A stretch of DNA of 64,000 nt from Atrina japonica (taxonomy: Eukaryota > Mollusca > Bivalvia > Pterioida > Pinnidae): contig BROG01000406.1 in the NCBI GenBank assembly GCA_030159075.1, positions 260,001 to 324,000 on the forward strand. Reading direction: 5' to 3'. Position numbers and translations under genes: made by a program. This document shows, piece after piece, positions 24,618 to 35,289 of the stretch (position 1 is its first letter; every line of letters begins with the position of its first letter). The notes under the pieces are model-generated. The model ran no database searches. It was not told the DNA's origin and saw only the letters and a program-made list of their open reading frames with translations.

Positions 24618-25240
24618 TTTTTGATGTACCTACAACCGATACTGATTTGGAGCTACCATAATTATATCGAATACCTAACATTCATAAAACCGAATACAAA
24701 AAGAGATACAAAGCAGGATCCAGCAAATGTTCTACCAAAACCGTATCTTACTCATCAACAAATCAATTACAGCCGTTGAGGAGGAGAAGCTAGAGCAATA
24801 TTGCATAGTTGCTTATTCTAGAAAAGGTATTTATCAGATGCGGATGCTAAACATTTCCAAACAGCTTTTAATAAATAAAAATAAACCACTTTTTCTTAAG
24901 ATTCATAATGTCAAAACACGACTTTTTTACTCTTTATATAATCATTCCGTAAAATGAATTAAAATAAATAGTATCATGACACTTATTTCATCCAACACCA
25001 CACATGAAAATACACTAATATAAAAATGCTAGAATTTCAAATAAACATGTACATATGTAGTGTTTGGAAACCTGTTCTTCGAACAAACCATCGGCATCTC
25101 AATTGGAACCAATTGTGTCTCTTTTCAGGCTACCTAATCCTTTATTCATATAAAACAGACTTCATTCAAAGGTCGAAAAGGCTACCTGTCATTTTTAATT
25201 TGAAAGTTAGATACTCAATTAGATTCAATTCAATTTTATT
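24618..25240 (+). mobile_element. PLE RT fragment
   Basis: Plus frames with stops give LELP.L.RIPNIHKT, AGSSKCSTKT, YCIVAYSRKGIYQMRM, KQLLINK and, after a deletion, the SIRTIGISIGTN-like block (GGCATCTCAATTGGAACC) and FNLKVRYS. It is strongly diverged from the other copies. Confidence 0.7.
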
Positions 25241-25314
25241 TAAACATATTTGTTTTACAACGATTGATAATTAAGTTATGTCAACTTATATTAAAGTCTC
25301 CCGTTGTTCCTATT

Positions 25315-25412
25315 GTTGGCTTGTGGGGTCCTTGCTGTGCGAGGAAACAGGAGTACCCGGAGTAAACTCACGTGTCCGACTTGGCAACCACCATACCATC
25401 TCAAATATTCTC
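25315..25412. repeat. Dispersed repeat with GGAAACAGGAGTACCCGGAG
   Basis: The GAGGAAACAGGAGTACCCGG...AAACTCACGTGTCCGAC string resembles a motif I know as common in repeats of aquatic animals (GGAAACCGGAGTACCCGGAG). Only one copy is in this window. Confidence 0.35.
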
Positions 25413-25429
25413 CAGTTCAATTCGTTATA

Positions 25430-25735
25430 ATAGTCTTGTTTGCGACTACTCTGTTTCACTAAGTGAAATGTTGAGTTGCCTTTTCGTTGGCGGTTGTTGA
25501 GACGTCTGTACCAATTGTGACGAGGATACACTCCTCACGTGTTTCATTGGACTTGACTGTGGACTCCCGACGGGTGTGACCGGTCGACAGGGGATGCTTA
25601 CTCCTCCATGGCACCTGACCCCACCTCTTGGTTTCCAGAGGTCCGTGTTTGTCCATTTTTACCGGATTTGTATCTATGTCCTGGACATCCTATTGATTTA
25701 TACTTTGGTATCTGAGATTTTTATATTCATATGTA
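25430..25735 (+). mobile_element. PLE 3' end (well preserved tail)
   Basis: One of the cleanest tails: TTTGCGACTACTCTGTTTCA, CACGTGTTTCATTGGACTTG, ACTGTGGACTC, GGGTGTGACCGGTCGACAGG, CTCCATGGCACCTGACCCCA, CAGAGGTCCGTGTTTGTCCA, CTATGTCCTGGACATCC, ACTTTGGTATCTGAGATTTT. It is followed 13 bp later by RT sequence of another copy in the same direction. Confidence 0.85.
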
Positions 25736-25747
25736 ATTGTCATATAT

Positions 25748-26530
25748 CAAGACGAACTAGAAATTAAACACAATACAGAATCTAATTCATACTCCTCCTA
25801 CTCGGACATTTTACTTTATATGTACAAAGGGGGTAAAATAACAACTAAGCTATACGATAAACGTGAGTTTTGCTTTTCAATTATCCACTTTACACATTCA
25901 AGTAGGAATACTAGCATACCCTTCTTGTATCAATTGTTTTTGGTAAGTCACAGGTGATCCGATATGCTCCGGCGTGATCAACATTTGAACATTTCATATA
26001 CAGAGGCAAACTACTTGCCGATTAGTTGTTACAAGGATATCAGGAATGGCGTTTAATATCACGTTTCGCAAAATTTAAGATCGGTATTCTGAGTAGGGAC
26101 CTCCATGGTCGAGTGGTTAGAGCATGGTGTTTTGAACCATGCAGTACCTCACTTCAGGTCAACGCAGGTTCGAGTCCCCCTGGAACCTGGGCTGATTTTT
26201 GTGAGATATTTTGTGAGTTTGCTTGTTTCCTTGCGGAAGGCCGGGTACATTGTAAACTCCACCAAGAAAAAGTGGACGCCATCATATAACTGAAAAATTG
26301 TTCAGTGTGGAGTAAAACACAATTCAATATTTAAAATCCACTGAGTGAAATGTTGAATTTCCTGTTAGATAGTGGTTGATGAATTTTTATTTCCGAATGT
26401 GGCAGGGTTTCGATTATTTTGAATGAAAGTCGACAGGGGATGATGACACCTGATCCCGATATGCTAGGGGGTGATCCCTCCTCCGAATTCCAAAGGTCCT
26501 TCTGTCCACTTTTCAAGTGATTTATATGAT
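25748..26530 (+). mobile_element. PLE copy interrupted by a SINE
   Basis: 25748-26085 encodes DELEIKHNTESNSYSSYSD, ILL, then GKITTKLYDKR, and the STFRK-like block. The SINE 26098-26330 follows. At 26337-26530 the PLE resumes at CACTGAGTGAAATGTTGAAT and continues to a decayed tail (GTCGACAGGGGATGATGACA, CCAAAGGTCC). Together with 25430-25735 it forms a head-to-tail pair of PLE copies. Confidence 0.75.
26098..26330 (+). mobile_element. tRNA-derived SINE nested in a PLE
   Basis: A box in TGGTCGAGTGGTTAGAGC, B box GGTTCGAGTCC (consensus match), body TTTTTGTGAGATATTTTGTG and GCCGGGTACATTGTAAAC, 3' end GGACGCCATCATATAACTGA, GTTCAGTGTGGAGTAAAACA. It is the copy closest to a functional Pol III promoter. 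The tRNA part is most like tRNA-Ser/Leu in its A-box wording; the parent tRNA cannot be fixed. Confidence 0.85.
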
Positions 26531-27524
26531 CTCTTATATATTTTTTACAACTTTGTATCGGCCACAGTTTGACTAGTCAAAAAGGAATGATTACTCAGAT
26601 AGGGTACATTGTTTCAATTCACTTCAATTTAAAGAAAAAATGAATACATTTCAAAACAAGAATAAAGCAGTCTATCGAAATTCGTGTGGTCAATATAGAC
26701 ATACAGTGTTTAAACTTAGTCCTAGATTAACGCTATGACCATGGTTAAACTTATCCAGATGTATTTGATAATGTATGCCTGCTAGGTTATTTTTACACTG
26801 GAACACGTTAGAAACTAGTAATATCTTTGGATAAAACTATGGATTTATTCTTTGAAATATTTAAATGAAGTTTTGATGTTTTCTAAACCATCTTCAACAA
26901 AGCACCGTCAGACATGTTCATGCTCTTCGTCTCCCTTTAAATACAATCCTGCCATCACCGGTAACGTTTCTATCATCGAAAATGAAAACGCGTTAAGTCT
27001 TATTTTAAGAATTTTATTATCAATGATACAACCCGTATAGTTTCACAAAAAAGGCCTCTGTAAACATATGCCGCCCAGATGATGCGTTTCCATGTTCCAA
27101 AAACTTTATCAGTTGAACTCGAATTTGGAAGTATAACTGTATGAACGTAAGAAATTGTAGTCCATCATACATGGCTGCAATAATAAAAGATGCTTTGCGA
27201 ATCCCCGTAATTATTGTACCCACTAGTGTATAAAATGAATATCTTAGATACTTGAAACATTAAATAAATCGTGTGCTATCTTACCAATCCAATTGACATG
27301 TATTTCTACATCTACAACCCCCCCCCACCACCTTACTTTAGCGTAACGAAATTTCGATTTATTTTAATACTAGTAATACTAGTCATCGGTTTTTTTTTCG
27401 GTTTTTATGTATATAGATAACCAAACAAATTAATCTGAATTCCTGTTACACGTAAATGTATGGATTTTAAAATCGCCGACTGACTTTTAACATTAATAAC
27501 ATTGATATTGTTATATCAAGGCAC

Positions 27525-27740
27525 ACGTGATTCATCCTCAATCATTTCATATGAAATTAACCGTGGATATCTCACGGCGGATGTGTACCTAAATTGTTAC
27601 GAGATAGCTAGAGAACAAAAATGGCACCTCTCTCCCTCTCCTCTCCTATTAAGTTATTTCAGACATCCAAGTATAATAAATTTATCAGGTCATTTCATCT
27701 GTGCTATATTTTCTGATAAACCTTATTTATATAATGTTAA
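27525..27740 (+). mobile_element. PLE tail remnant in tandem unit 1
   Basis: AACCGTGGATATCTCACGGC, GGATGTG, ATGGCACCTC and CAGACATCCA.GTATAAT survive, interrupted by an insertion of unrelated sequence relative to unit 2. Confidence 0.5.
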
Positions 27741-28344
27741 TATGTATCTGTGTATTTTTCCGTTTAGATGTCTAATGCATTATCAATTAACGGATTGTAA
27801 GAAAAAAAAACGGATTTTATATAAGTTGCCAATATCCTTGACAAAGTCTATTGTTATAAGGCTACAGAAAAAGTTACATGTTATATTGATCTCATTTTCT
27901 AATAGTCTTAATGAGCTCGTCTTAAGATATTTTAAGAATTTTATTATCAATGATAAAGTTATAGTTTCACAAAAAAGGCCAAAACATATGAAATATAAAA
28001 TAATTGTAATGAGTAATTTGACTTTATATCAGTTGAACTCGAAATTAGTATCAATGTATATTTCCGAAAGAAAATGTAGTATCATACAAGGCCAAATAAT
28101 AAATGCTTTGCCAAATCCGTCTTATTGTACCCACTGTGAAAATTAATATCTTAGCTTTTGAAATATTTAAATGTGGTGCTATCTGAGCGAAATATTACTT
28201 TAGCGTAAAATAATTAATTTAATACTAGTAATACTTCATCGGTTGAGCTCGAAATTATATATATTTATATTATATATATTATGTATATATATATCCCGAA
28301 ATTGTCTTGATTGGGCCATTAAATCGTCTTTTATTACCGCTTAT

Positions 28345-28510
28345 GACAAAGATTCATTCCTCAATCATTTCATATGAAATTAACCGTGGACTCACGGCGG
28401 ATGTGACCTATCGATTGGAGATGCTTACTCCTCTATGGCACCAGATCCCACCTCTTGGTTTTCAGACATCCATGTATAATCAATTTTCAGGTGCTTTGTA
28501 TATTTTCTGA
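28345..28510 (+). mobile_element. PLE tail in tandem unit 2
   Basis: AACCGTGGACTCACGGCGGA, TGTGACC, GAGATGCTTACTCCTCTATG, GCACCAGATCCCACCTCTTG and TTTTCAGACATCCATG in order. It is better preserved than unit 1. Confidence 0.7.
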
Positions 28511-28799
28511 TAAACCTTAAATTCTTTCGAATGATACTTTTGTATCTGTGTATTTTCAGAACGTTTAGATGTCTAATGCAATAAAATTAACGGATCTAAG
28601 AAAAAAAAACAATATCCTTGACAAAGTCTTGCAATAAGGCTACAGAAAAAGACACTATTGATTCATTTCTAATATTCTTAAAGCTCGTTTGATTTCAATT
28701 ACTTTACTTCATAAACAATAAAAATAATTCAAATGACCTCAAAGGATATGAAATATAAAATAATTGTAATGAGATAATTTGATTTATATTATAATATTG

Positions 28800-28821
28800 T
28801 ATATATATAGGATACAATATT

Positions 28822-28853
<32 letters not shown>

Positions 28854-28925
28854 CTATATATATATATATATATTTGTTTGTGTATATGTCATGTCTGTGG
28901 GTGTGTGCGTGTGTGTGTGTGTTTA
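28800..28925. repeat. (TA)-rich and (GT)n low-complexity tract
   Basis: Interrupted TA tracts to about 28875, then GTGTGTGCGTGTGTGTGTGT near 28900-28922. Confidence 0.9.
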
Positions 28926-30363
28926 ATACATTTTTATTTATTTTCTATATTTTTAAACATTATTACAATTACGTTTTTAGATTTTCAATTGCCGTATACA
29001 TCTTTTCTATTGACCGTTGAATTCCTTGTCTGTATTGTTATGACTTTCTACGTTTTTGTTGTTTTCTTGTCAGAGTTCCAATGAGTTTTACCGAATATGA
29101 AATATTAATGTCCTTTACGGATGGATTCTATAAAACGAATCTTATATATTATATTATATACAGGTATATATTATATATTGTCCTTTATATAATATAATAT
29201 ATATATATTTAAAATGGGTATAAATATAGGAACAATATTTTTGTGAAAAGTATTCTTACCCTGAGTAATATGGTTTTATATTCATTCTGTGGGTTACACG
29301 TGTTTTTATCTTTCTAGACGTTGACATAGATTGATCGAGAATACAAGGACCGACAACTCTTTTTATGAGATTGGAGATTGCTACGAAAATTGCCTTTACG
29401 GATTTACATTTTTTCTCATTGTCCTTTGGGAAACGAAACAACAGTTTTTATTTATTTATTTATTTATTATTTATTTATTTATTACTTTTATGGTAAAATG
29501 TACCCGATTCATTTTTTCTCACTGAAACGAAACAACAGATTTACATTTTATATCAACAGTCTTTATTTGTTTCATTCACATCTGCATAATTATAAGCTTA
29601 ATTAAATTCTAATGGAAATGTGTTGGAACAGGTAACGTATTTTTCTTTTTAATGGAGATATGAGCGGAAAGAATTAGAAACCGTCTTGCTTCTGAATCTC
29701 ATCAGTCGTTACAATTCTTTTTAAATCGTAATGAATAATACTATTAAGATTTTACAGATGTGTCGTATTCTCATTTTTGGTAACCCCCTGGTAAATCAAA
29801 AAGCGGGAACATTATGAATGCATACTTACCAGCGACATAAATGGTACCATGCTGTTTAATTGATTCGCATTTAATGTTTCTGTATATATTTCATATTATT
29901 GTTTTAAATCCATAAAAGAAAATTATCTTAAATCGTATGTTCTTTTACATATAAATTTCAGTTAATTTCTCTTTCGTTGACATTTACAACATAGATCATG
30001 TATACACTTTATTGTGAACAATTTACTGAATATAAAAAGAGTTAATTAACTGAATTTTAATCGTTTGTGTAATAAATTGTTTTTTCACTTAATATAGACA
30101 TTAAAAAAAGAATTTTCTGAAATTGGTGAAACAAAATTTTTAGTTTACATCTAATTTGAATTTTCAGTTATCTGAATTTATTGGTGAATATCTAAACATA
30201 TGAATGTATCATACATCACAGTGATACTTGAACCTGTTATATTAGTAATTAATTAAATAATTTAAGTCTAGAATATTTATGTCATTCAAATTTACCTCCA
30301 AGGTGTCTGTATATAATTTCAGAACAAATATCAACAAAGACATATGGGGAAAATATGATATCT
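28926..30363. other. AT-rich stretch, no recognised feature
   Basis: Only small TA-rich patches (about 29140-29210) and an imperfect (TTTA)n at 29444-29482 were seen. Confidence 0.4.
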
Positions 30364-30503
30364 TATGTATATAATCCACGGAAAGGTCACTAAACATCCA
30401 TGTATATAATTCACGGAAAGGTCACTGAGCATTCATGTAGATATTTCACGGAAAGGTCACTAAGCATTCATGTAAATAATTCACGGAAAGGTCACTAAGC
30501 ATT
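30364..30503. repeat. 35-bp minisatellite x 4
   Basis: Exactly four consecutive 35-bp units starting 30364, 30399, 30434 and 30469. Each contains TTCACGGAAAGGTCACTAAG with few changes. Confidence 0.95.
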
Positions 30504-30892
30504 TGATCGTTTCACTCTAAAATTTCACTTGAGAAACACTAATTGCGTATATCTACAAGAAAGTAATTACTAAATTTAGAATATCTGCTCATAATTTGTA
30601 TAAAGAAATAAGTAGACACAGGAATATGCAAAGAAGAATTAGAATACATGTATATCAAATGTGTGAAGCCAATATGAAATAGTAGATGAATACCGTTTTA
30701 TTATATATTTGTTCCTTAACCTGAGAAGAATTTATATTGAAGTATAGAAGTCCAAGTGTATTTAAATTAGTGCAGTCGAAGAATTATGCAATTTGGGGAA
30801 ATATAATTTAACAGCTGAAATGTTAAAAAAATAAAATAAAATATTAACTTATTTGATTATGTTTAATTTATGAATTTTTTGATATGTAGATA

Positions 30893-30919
30893 TTATTATT
30901 ATTATTATTATTACAAGTA

Positions 30920-30973
<54 letters not shown>
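30893..30973. repeat. (ATT)n and (CA)n microsatellites
   Basis: (ATT)n to 30914, then about 53 bp of CA from 30921. Confidence 0.97.
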
Positions 30974-30975
<2 letters not shown>

Positions 30976-31104
30976 TATATATATATACATAAAAAAACCA
31001 ACTATATATACTAGGGTGTCGGATCTAAGCAATAGATACAAATCAGGAAAAGAATATATAAAGCACTAAAATGACTAACGATACGGACAAAATAAATGTG
31101 ACAT

Positions 31105-31131
31105 TTTCGGGACGACCTGTCCCTCCATCAG
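31105..31131 (-). ncRNA. Hammerhead-ribozyme-like core remnant
   Basis: On the minus strand it reads CTGATG, GA, GGGAC, AGGTC, GTCCC, GAAA. A five-bp stem II (GGGAC/GTCCC) with a 5-nt loop lies between the CUGAUG and GAAA core boxes. AAATG...CATTT can form a short stem III after the GAAA. The core differs from CUGAUGA by one extra base before stem II, and I find no convincing stem I, so it is probably inactive. Penelope-like elements are known to carry such ribozymes. Confidence 0.45.
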
Positions 31132-31271
31132 GACAAAACAATTAAAATGAAATGAGTGAAAAGTGTAAGTAAAATAGAGGATATATTATTATATTGAGAT
31201 GTTAATTATCTGACAATATAAGCCGTCCGCGTATAGAGATAATCATCCTATGTTACCATCTTTGATATATT

Positions 31272-31440
31272 AGGGGACAACTAATGAAGTCTAATTGACA
31301 GAAACGATCCGGTGGTCTTAGGCATTATAACTTTGGTATTATGTTTATAAAATTCGTAAGAAATATCCCGACCTTTAGATATTTCTGTAATTAGTGACGA
31401 TATGGTTCAGACATATTAAAGGTGCATCTTAAATGTCACT
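31272..31440 (+). repeat. Dispersed repeat R3, copy 1
   Basis: AATGAAGTCTAATTGACAGA, AACGATC, GCATTATAACTTTGGTATTA and TGTTTATAA are shared with 45003-45120 (same strand) and, inverted, with 47958-48034. Confidence 0.75.
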
Positions 31441-31444
31441 CTAT

Positions 31445-32370
31445 GTAAATACATGCACATATCAAACTACAAAAAAATCCTCATATTTTGTTCCTGTAAG
31501 TGTTTCTCATCCCTCATATTTAATTATTTTATACATAAATGGTCACAGTATTGATCTATTTACTGTCTTCAAATTATATGTATATATATTTATATATATA
31601 TATATATTTGTTTATCTGCCTTAATCTGATATCTTAACGAAATATCAAAGAAATAAAAGAAACTGAACTTAAAATTGAAAGAACACTCAGGTCTGTGTAC
31701 AACACTCGTATTGATATTTGTGTGCTAAATGTCGCATTGAGAAGAAAAGTGCCCCCGTAGCGACAACAGGTTACAAAAGTGCACACTTGATATTTAATTA
31801 TCTTTGAACAGTTTATCAATTAAGGAAGTCACACCATCATTATAAGCCTTGTTGACGTGGTTATCACACTCAACTTATTCACACATATGTTGTCAAAGGC
31901 GTAATGTTCAGCTGAAATTCTATATAGTTCCCTATTCGTCAAAAAAAACACCTCTGCAACACCTTAGATTCTGTTCTAATTTGCATGTAGTTACAAAAAG
32001 ACTTGAAACAATTTTATATATCATACAATGTATAGATTCACTGCAGGTAAGTTCTCAAACCGAACACCTGTCCAAATTAGCAAGAGTAGACGCAGAATGC
32101 AAGCTACATCACAGAACTACCACTCTGAAAAAGCCACATGGTTATTAGGTAAGCGTTATAATTTCCACATGTCGATTGATAAATTGGAGAATCAAAACAG
32201 AGGTAAGGGAACTACATTTGAGTTGTGTGTGTGTTGGGGGGGGGGGGGGGTTTGACAAATTTTGTCGAGTCAGGTTATTAATTTTCATTCGGTCGCAGGA
32301 GAGAATATTTATTTTCAAGAAGACCAGAGACAGATTTATTCTCTTCAGTATTTTGTAGTCAGAAATGTAA
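31445..32370. other. Stretch with no recognised gene
   Basis: Short frames only. It contains a G-run at about 32235-32250. Confidence 0.35.
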
Positions 32371-33650
32371 TATACTGCAGCGGCGGATCTTGAAATTTTT
32401 CAGAGGGGAGTTGAGAGGGTGACATAAGTATATACTATTCAAAAGTGTTGTACAATATAAACCTGACAGCACATTTGATGATTGTGAGGCAATATATGAT
32501 AAGGAAGGTAACACTCGATCCCATTTCAATGATTTGGAAGCCTTAACTGGTATTTGAGTGGCCTCTGTGGCCAGGTGTTTATAGCATTGCACTTTGAACA
32601 GTGATGTCTCTCACATCTGGTCAACGCAGGTTCGAGCCCTGCTGGAACCTAAGCTAATTTTTGTGAGAAAGATTGCCAGTTTACTTGCAGAAAGTTGGTG
32701 GTTCCTACCCGGGTACGTTGTAACCAGGTTCTCGCCTCCACCAATAAAAACTGACCGCCACCATACATGTATATCTGAAAAATTGTTGAGTGTGGCGTAA
32801 AACGTTAAAAATGCAAATTCTGGTATTTGATGGAGACAGTCATTGTATTAAGCCTTCAACGAAACTTTATTGATCTCAATTCCAGGGGCGGATCCAGGGA
32901 TTTTCAAAGAGAGGGCATAAAGCTTTTAGGGTTTTATTTTGGGTGACAGGACACCATACGCGTGGAAATGGTGCTTTCATTCAATGTAAAGAATTGGATA
33001 TCATCGATGATCAGATTTTCATGTCTCTAGCTGATAATAACACAAGGGAAAATCGTATACATTTTGATACAAAGCAAATTTTATTTATAAATAAATTTTC
33101 ATATTAATACATGCTGAGAAAACACAAAGGAAAATGTATTTTCCGATATGTAGGGCAAACACTTAAGAGAAAAATTGAAATAAAATAAAAGGTGGTCAAA
33201 AGCCATAAAATTCAAAATATACCGACAAAGCCATGGTGGATTTTTGATTTGAATTTAGACGGAAGGAAAAGTATAGAATTGTTTTTCGCCGGGTGCAGCG
33301 AGACACAGAAATTGTTTTTTGTTCATTTTCCAATTTTTTATTTTAAAATTTAGAAATTTTAAACATTCTTTGGCCAAATTCTTGGCTTCTGAGTTTAATT
33401 TTGCTATTCATACATCTATATTTTGGCGTTCAAAGGGGATCGTACGTACTCTCCCCTCCTTAAATCAGCCACTGAATTATGTATATAAATGTTTTCATGC
33501 ATTAGTCTCTAATAAAAAAGTGGTGATCGTAGTGAGCCGGAAAAAATGAAAAACTAAATATGGCGAGCGCAGGGAGCCCAAAATTCTTTACAATGAATTT
33601 TAGATTTTCACGACAACACTGGCATTTGGTTAGATTATTTATTTTCTTGC
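32371..33650. repeat. Decayed dispersed-repeat zone
   Basis: It contains two copies of a GGCGGATC motif (GCGGCGGATCTTGAAATTTT at 32379, GGGGCGGATCCAGGGATTTT at 32885) and three GCG-GTGCAGCGAG-like motifs (about 33288, 33525, 33562), wording I associate with old animal transposon ends. The SINE 32558-32819 is inserted within it. Confidence 0.4.
32558..32819 (+). mobile_element. tRNA-derived SINE with perfect 11-bp target-site duplication
   Basis: Flanked by CTGGTATTTGA at 32547-32557 and again at 32820-32830. The A-box region (GTGGCC..GTGTTTATAGC), B box GGTTCGAGCCC, body TTTTTGTGAGAAAGATTGCC, CCCGGGTACGTTGTAACC and AATAAAAACTGACCGCCACC, and 3' end GTTGAGTGTGGCGTAAAAC are all present. Confidence 0.92.
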
Positions 33651-34984
33651 TAGTGGAGGGCAGATTATTTATTTTCAATATTTTAAAGGCCAGAACATTT
33701 ATTTCCAAAATCTGCCAGCCCACAACCTCAGAATCAAATGATCGTCCCCTAAACATTGTCATAATCAATTCGTCAACACATCTCTCCGTGTTCATCTTTC
33801 TATCTATCTTTCCATTCATCCATCCATCCTGCGACCTTAAATGAAGAAATCTAAAAATCGCTACAGAACTCTGTAATCTGTGTAAAAATAGCAGATTCGT
33901 AATCAAATATTACAAGTTTTACGTGAATTAATGTGTATAACAATCAGATTATACAGGTTTTTATATTTACGATCTACTAAAAGAGTACACATATGTAGAA
34001 GCAGACGTCATGTCGAAACAACTTGGTCGTAAATCTCGTAAATGGCAGGTATAAAACGACCGGTATAAAATGATTAATATATTTAAAAAATAATATCACG
34101 AAAATGAATAAATAAACAGATAGTTTAAGAATAATTCGGAACAAGAGGTTAATCAAAGCAAAGGAACGCAAAGGGAAAGTGCTGTCTAGAACTAGCGTAA
34201 CTTATTTCTAACGTAACTTATTTCTATTATAATTCCATATTTGATTTTGTCTATATGTTGCTTGTTTGTATTTGATTCATTGATTCTAAGTAAACACAAC
34301 TCAGACACCCACTACCCCCAAAATATAGAGTTCTTTAGACTTCTTCATTTAGTATCTCCTCGTTGATGTATGTATGAATGTATGTATGTATCTAGTAATC
34401 GATCTATCTATATACCACATTACATTATAATAAAAATCATATAAATCGTTTGATTTCTCTGTATTTCGTTAGATTTAGTTAATTTGATAGATCATTTACA
34501 TACACTATTTAGACAGCCCGTGTTTGTACAGTTACAGTATAGGAATTGTTGTATTATAACAATGGTAACATATTACTCCAAGTTGACTAACTTAACGCTC
34601 GACTTAAGAAATGAAAAGTATCTATGTCCATTTAAATTTCAAGTAAATCAAATCGCGTTTCATAAACCTGCAAATGTTATTCAGTTGATTGAGAAAAGCA
34701 GTGATTTTACAATAGAAAACCAAACATCTTAAACGCACTTTGTCAAAGAGCTACATATTTGTGTATGGATTGGTTTGACCATTATCCCGTGTTTGATGTA
34801 TCTATATTTACGGAGCGATTCCTTGGTCATTCAACCTCATAAGACCTTTTCATTGTTACATTTTCCGCTTTGCCATAGATCGGCTACCGACGATCATCTT
34901 AAAGCACATTAAAAACCATTGGAACAAACTGTTAGTTTTACTGCCGCGTTAGTGTATGGGGTTATACAGACATGTGAATTCTGT
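33651..34984. other. AT-rich upstream region of otp, no gene recognised
   Basis: A short imperfect TATG/TATC tract is at 34370-34410. No other feature was recognised. Distal otp regulatory sequence may lie here, but nothing in the sequence proves it. Confidence 0.4.
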
Positions 34985-35222
34985 TGAATATTAATGTTAC
35001 GTATCATAGTCGATAGTCAGGGATCTGCCAACACCTCGTACTATCTTTGGTCGATAACAAACACATCTCCCTGAATGACATTTGCTTGCGAAAACGCCAC
35101 TGTTGTATCAGCCAATCAACGCGCACCTGATTCTCGCTCCAGTAGGAATCGAAACTGTTACACAGTTATAAACACAAATTTTCAAAAAAAATCTTAACAC
35201 ATATTAGTTTCAGTCTTATGAA
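34985..35222 (+). promoter_or_regulatory. Candidate otp promoter / 5' UTR region
   Basis: The stretch just upstream of the otp ATG is less AT-rich than the surroundings and holds a CCAAT box (AGCCAATCAACGCG, about 35110-35123). I see no convincing TATA element. TTAGTTTCAG at 35204-35213, with CTTAAC about 15-20 bases upstream as a possible branch point, could be a splice acceptor. If so, the transcription start lies further upstream and this is partly intron. Confidence 0.3.
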
Positions 35223-35289
35223 ATGGAACTTGGATCAAATTCTCGTTTGGGTATATCAGATTCTATTACAACGAGTTCTTTTTCTACAG
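35223..35289 (+). CDS. otp: otp coding exon 1
   Basis: 22 codons plus one base, starting at ATG 35223 and ending at the donor ACAG|GTAAGT. It encodes a Ser/Thr-rich N-terminus with the short RLGISD motif. An in-frame TAG 15 bases upstream of the ATG excludes a longer frame within this exon. The ATG at 35218 is in another frame and would not join exon 2 correctly. TTTCAG at 35208-35213 could be an acceptor for an upstream 5'-UTR exon. Confidence 0.85.

Larger units (their letters stand above)
27001..28790 (+). repeat. Imperfect tandem duplication, about 0.75-0.93 kb unit, two units plus the start of a third
   Basis: Landmarks recur in order: TATTTTAAGAATTTTATTAT (27001, 27928), TTTCACAAAAAAGGCC, ATCAGTTGAACTCGAA, TATTGTACCCACT, TTTAATACTAGTAATACT (27361, 28219), a PLE tail beginning AATCATTTCATATGAAATTA (27540, 28361), TTTTCTGATAAACCTTA (27710, 28505) and CCTTGACAAAGTCT (27835, 28616). 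ATATGAAATATAAAATAATT (27986) reappears at 28747 as a third unit. Confidence 0.85.

Noticed and set aside
26098..26180. A genuine tRNA gene
   Set aside because: A and B boxes are good, but the acceptor stem does not close, and the same sequence with the same downstream body occurs in several copies, so it is a SINE head.
27502..28146. 214-codon plus-strand open frame, the longest in the window
   Set aside because: It spans the junction of two tandem repeat units and a PLE tail, starts at a non-ATG codon, has no recognised domain, and the second unit has the homologous sequence broken by stops.
30364..30503. CRISPR-like array (four regular repeats)
   Set aside because: Units are contiguous 35-bp tandem copies with no unique spacers, in animal DNA.
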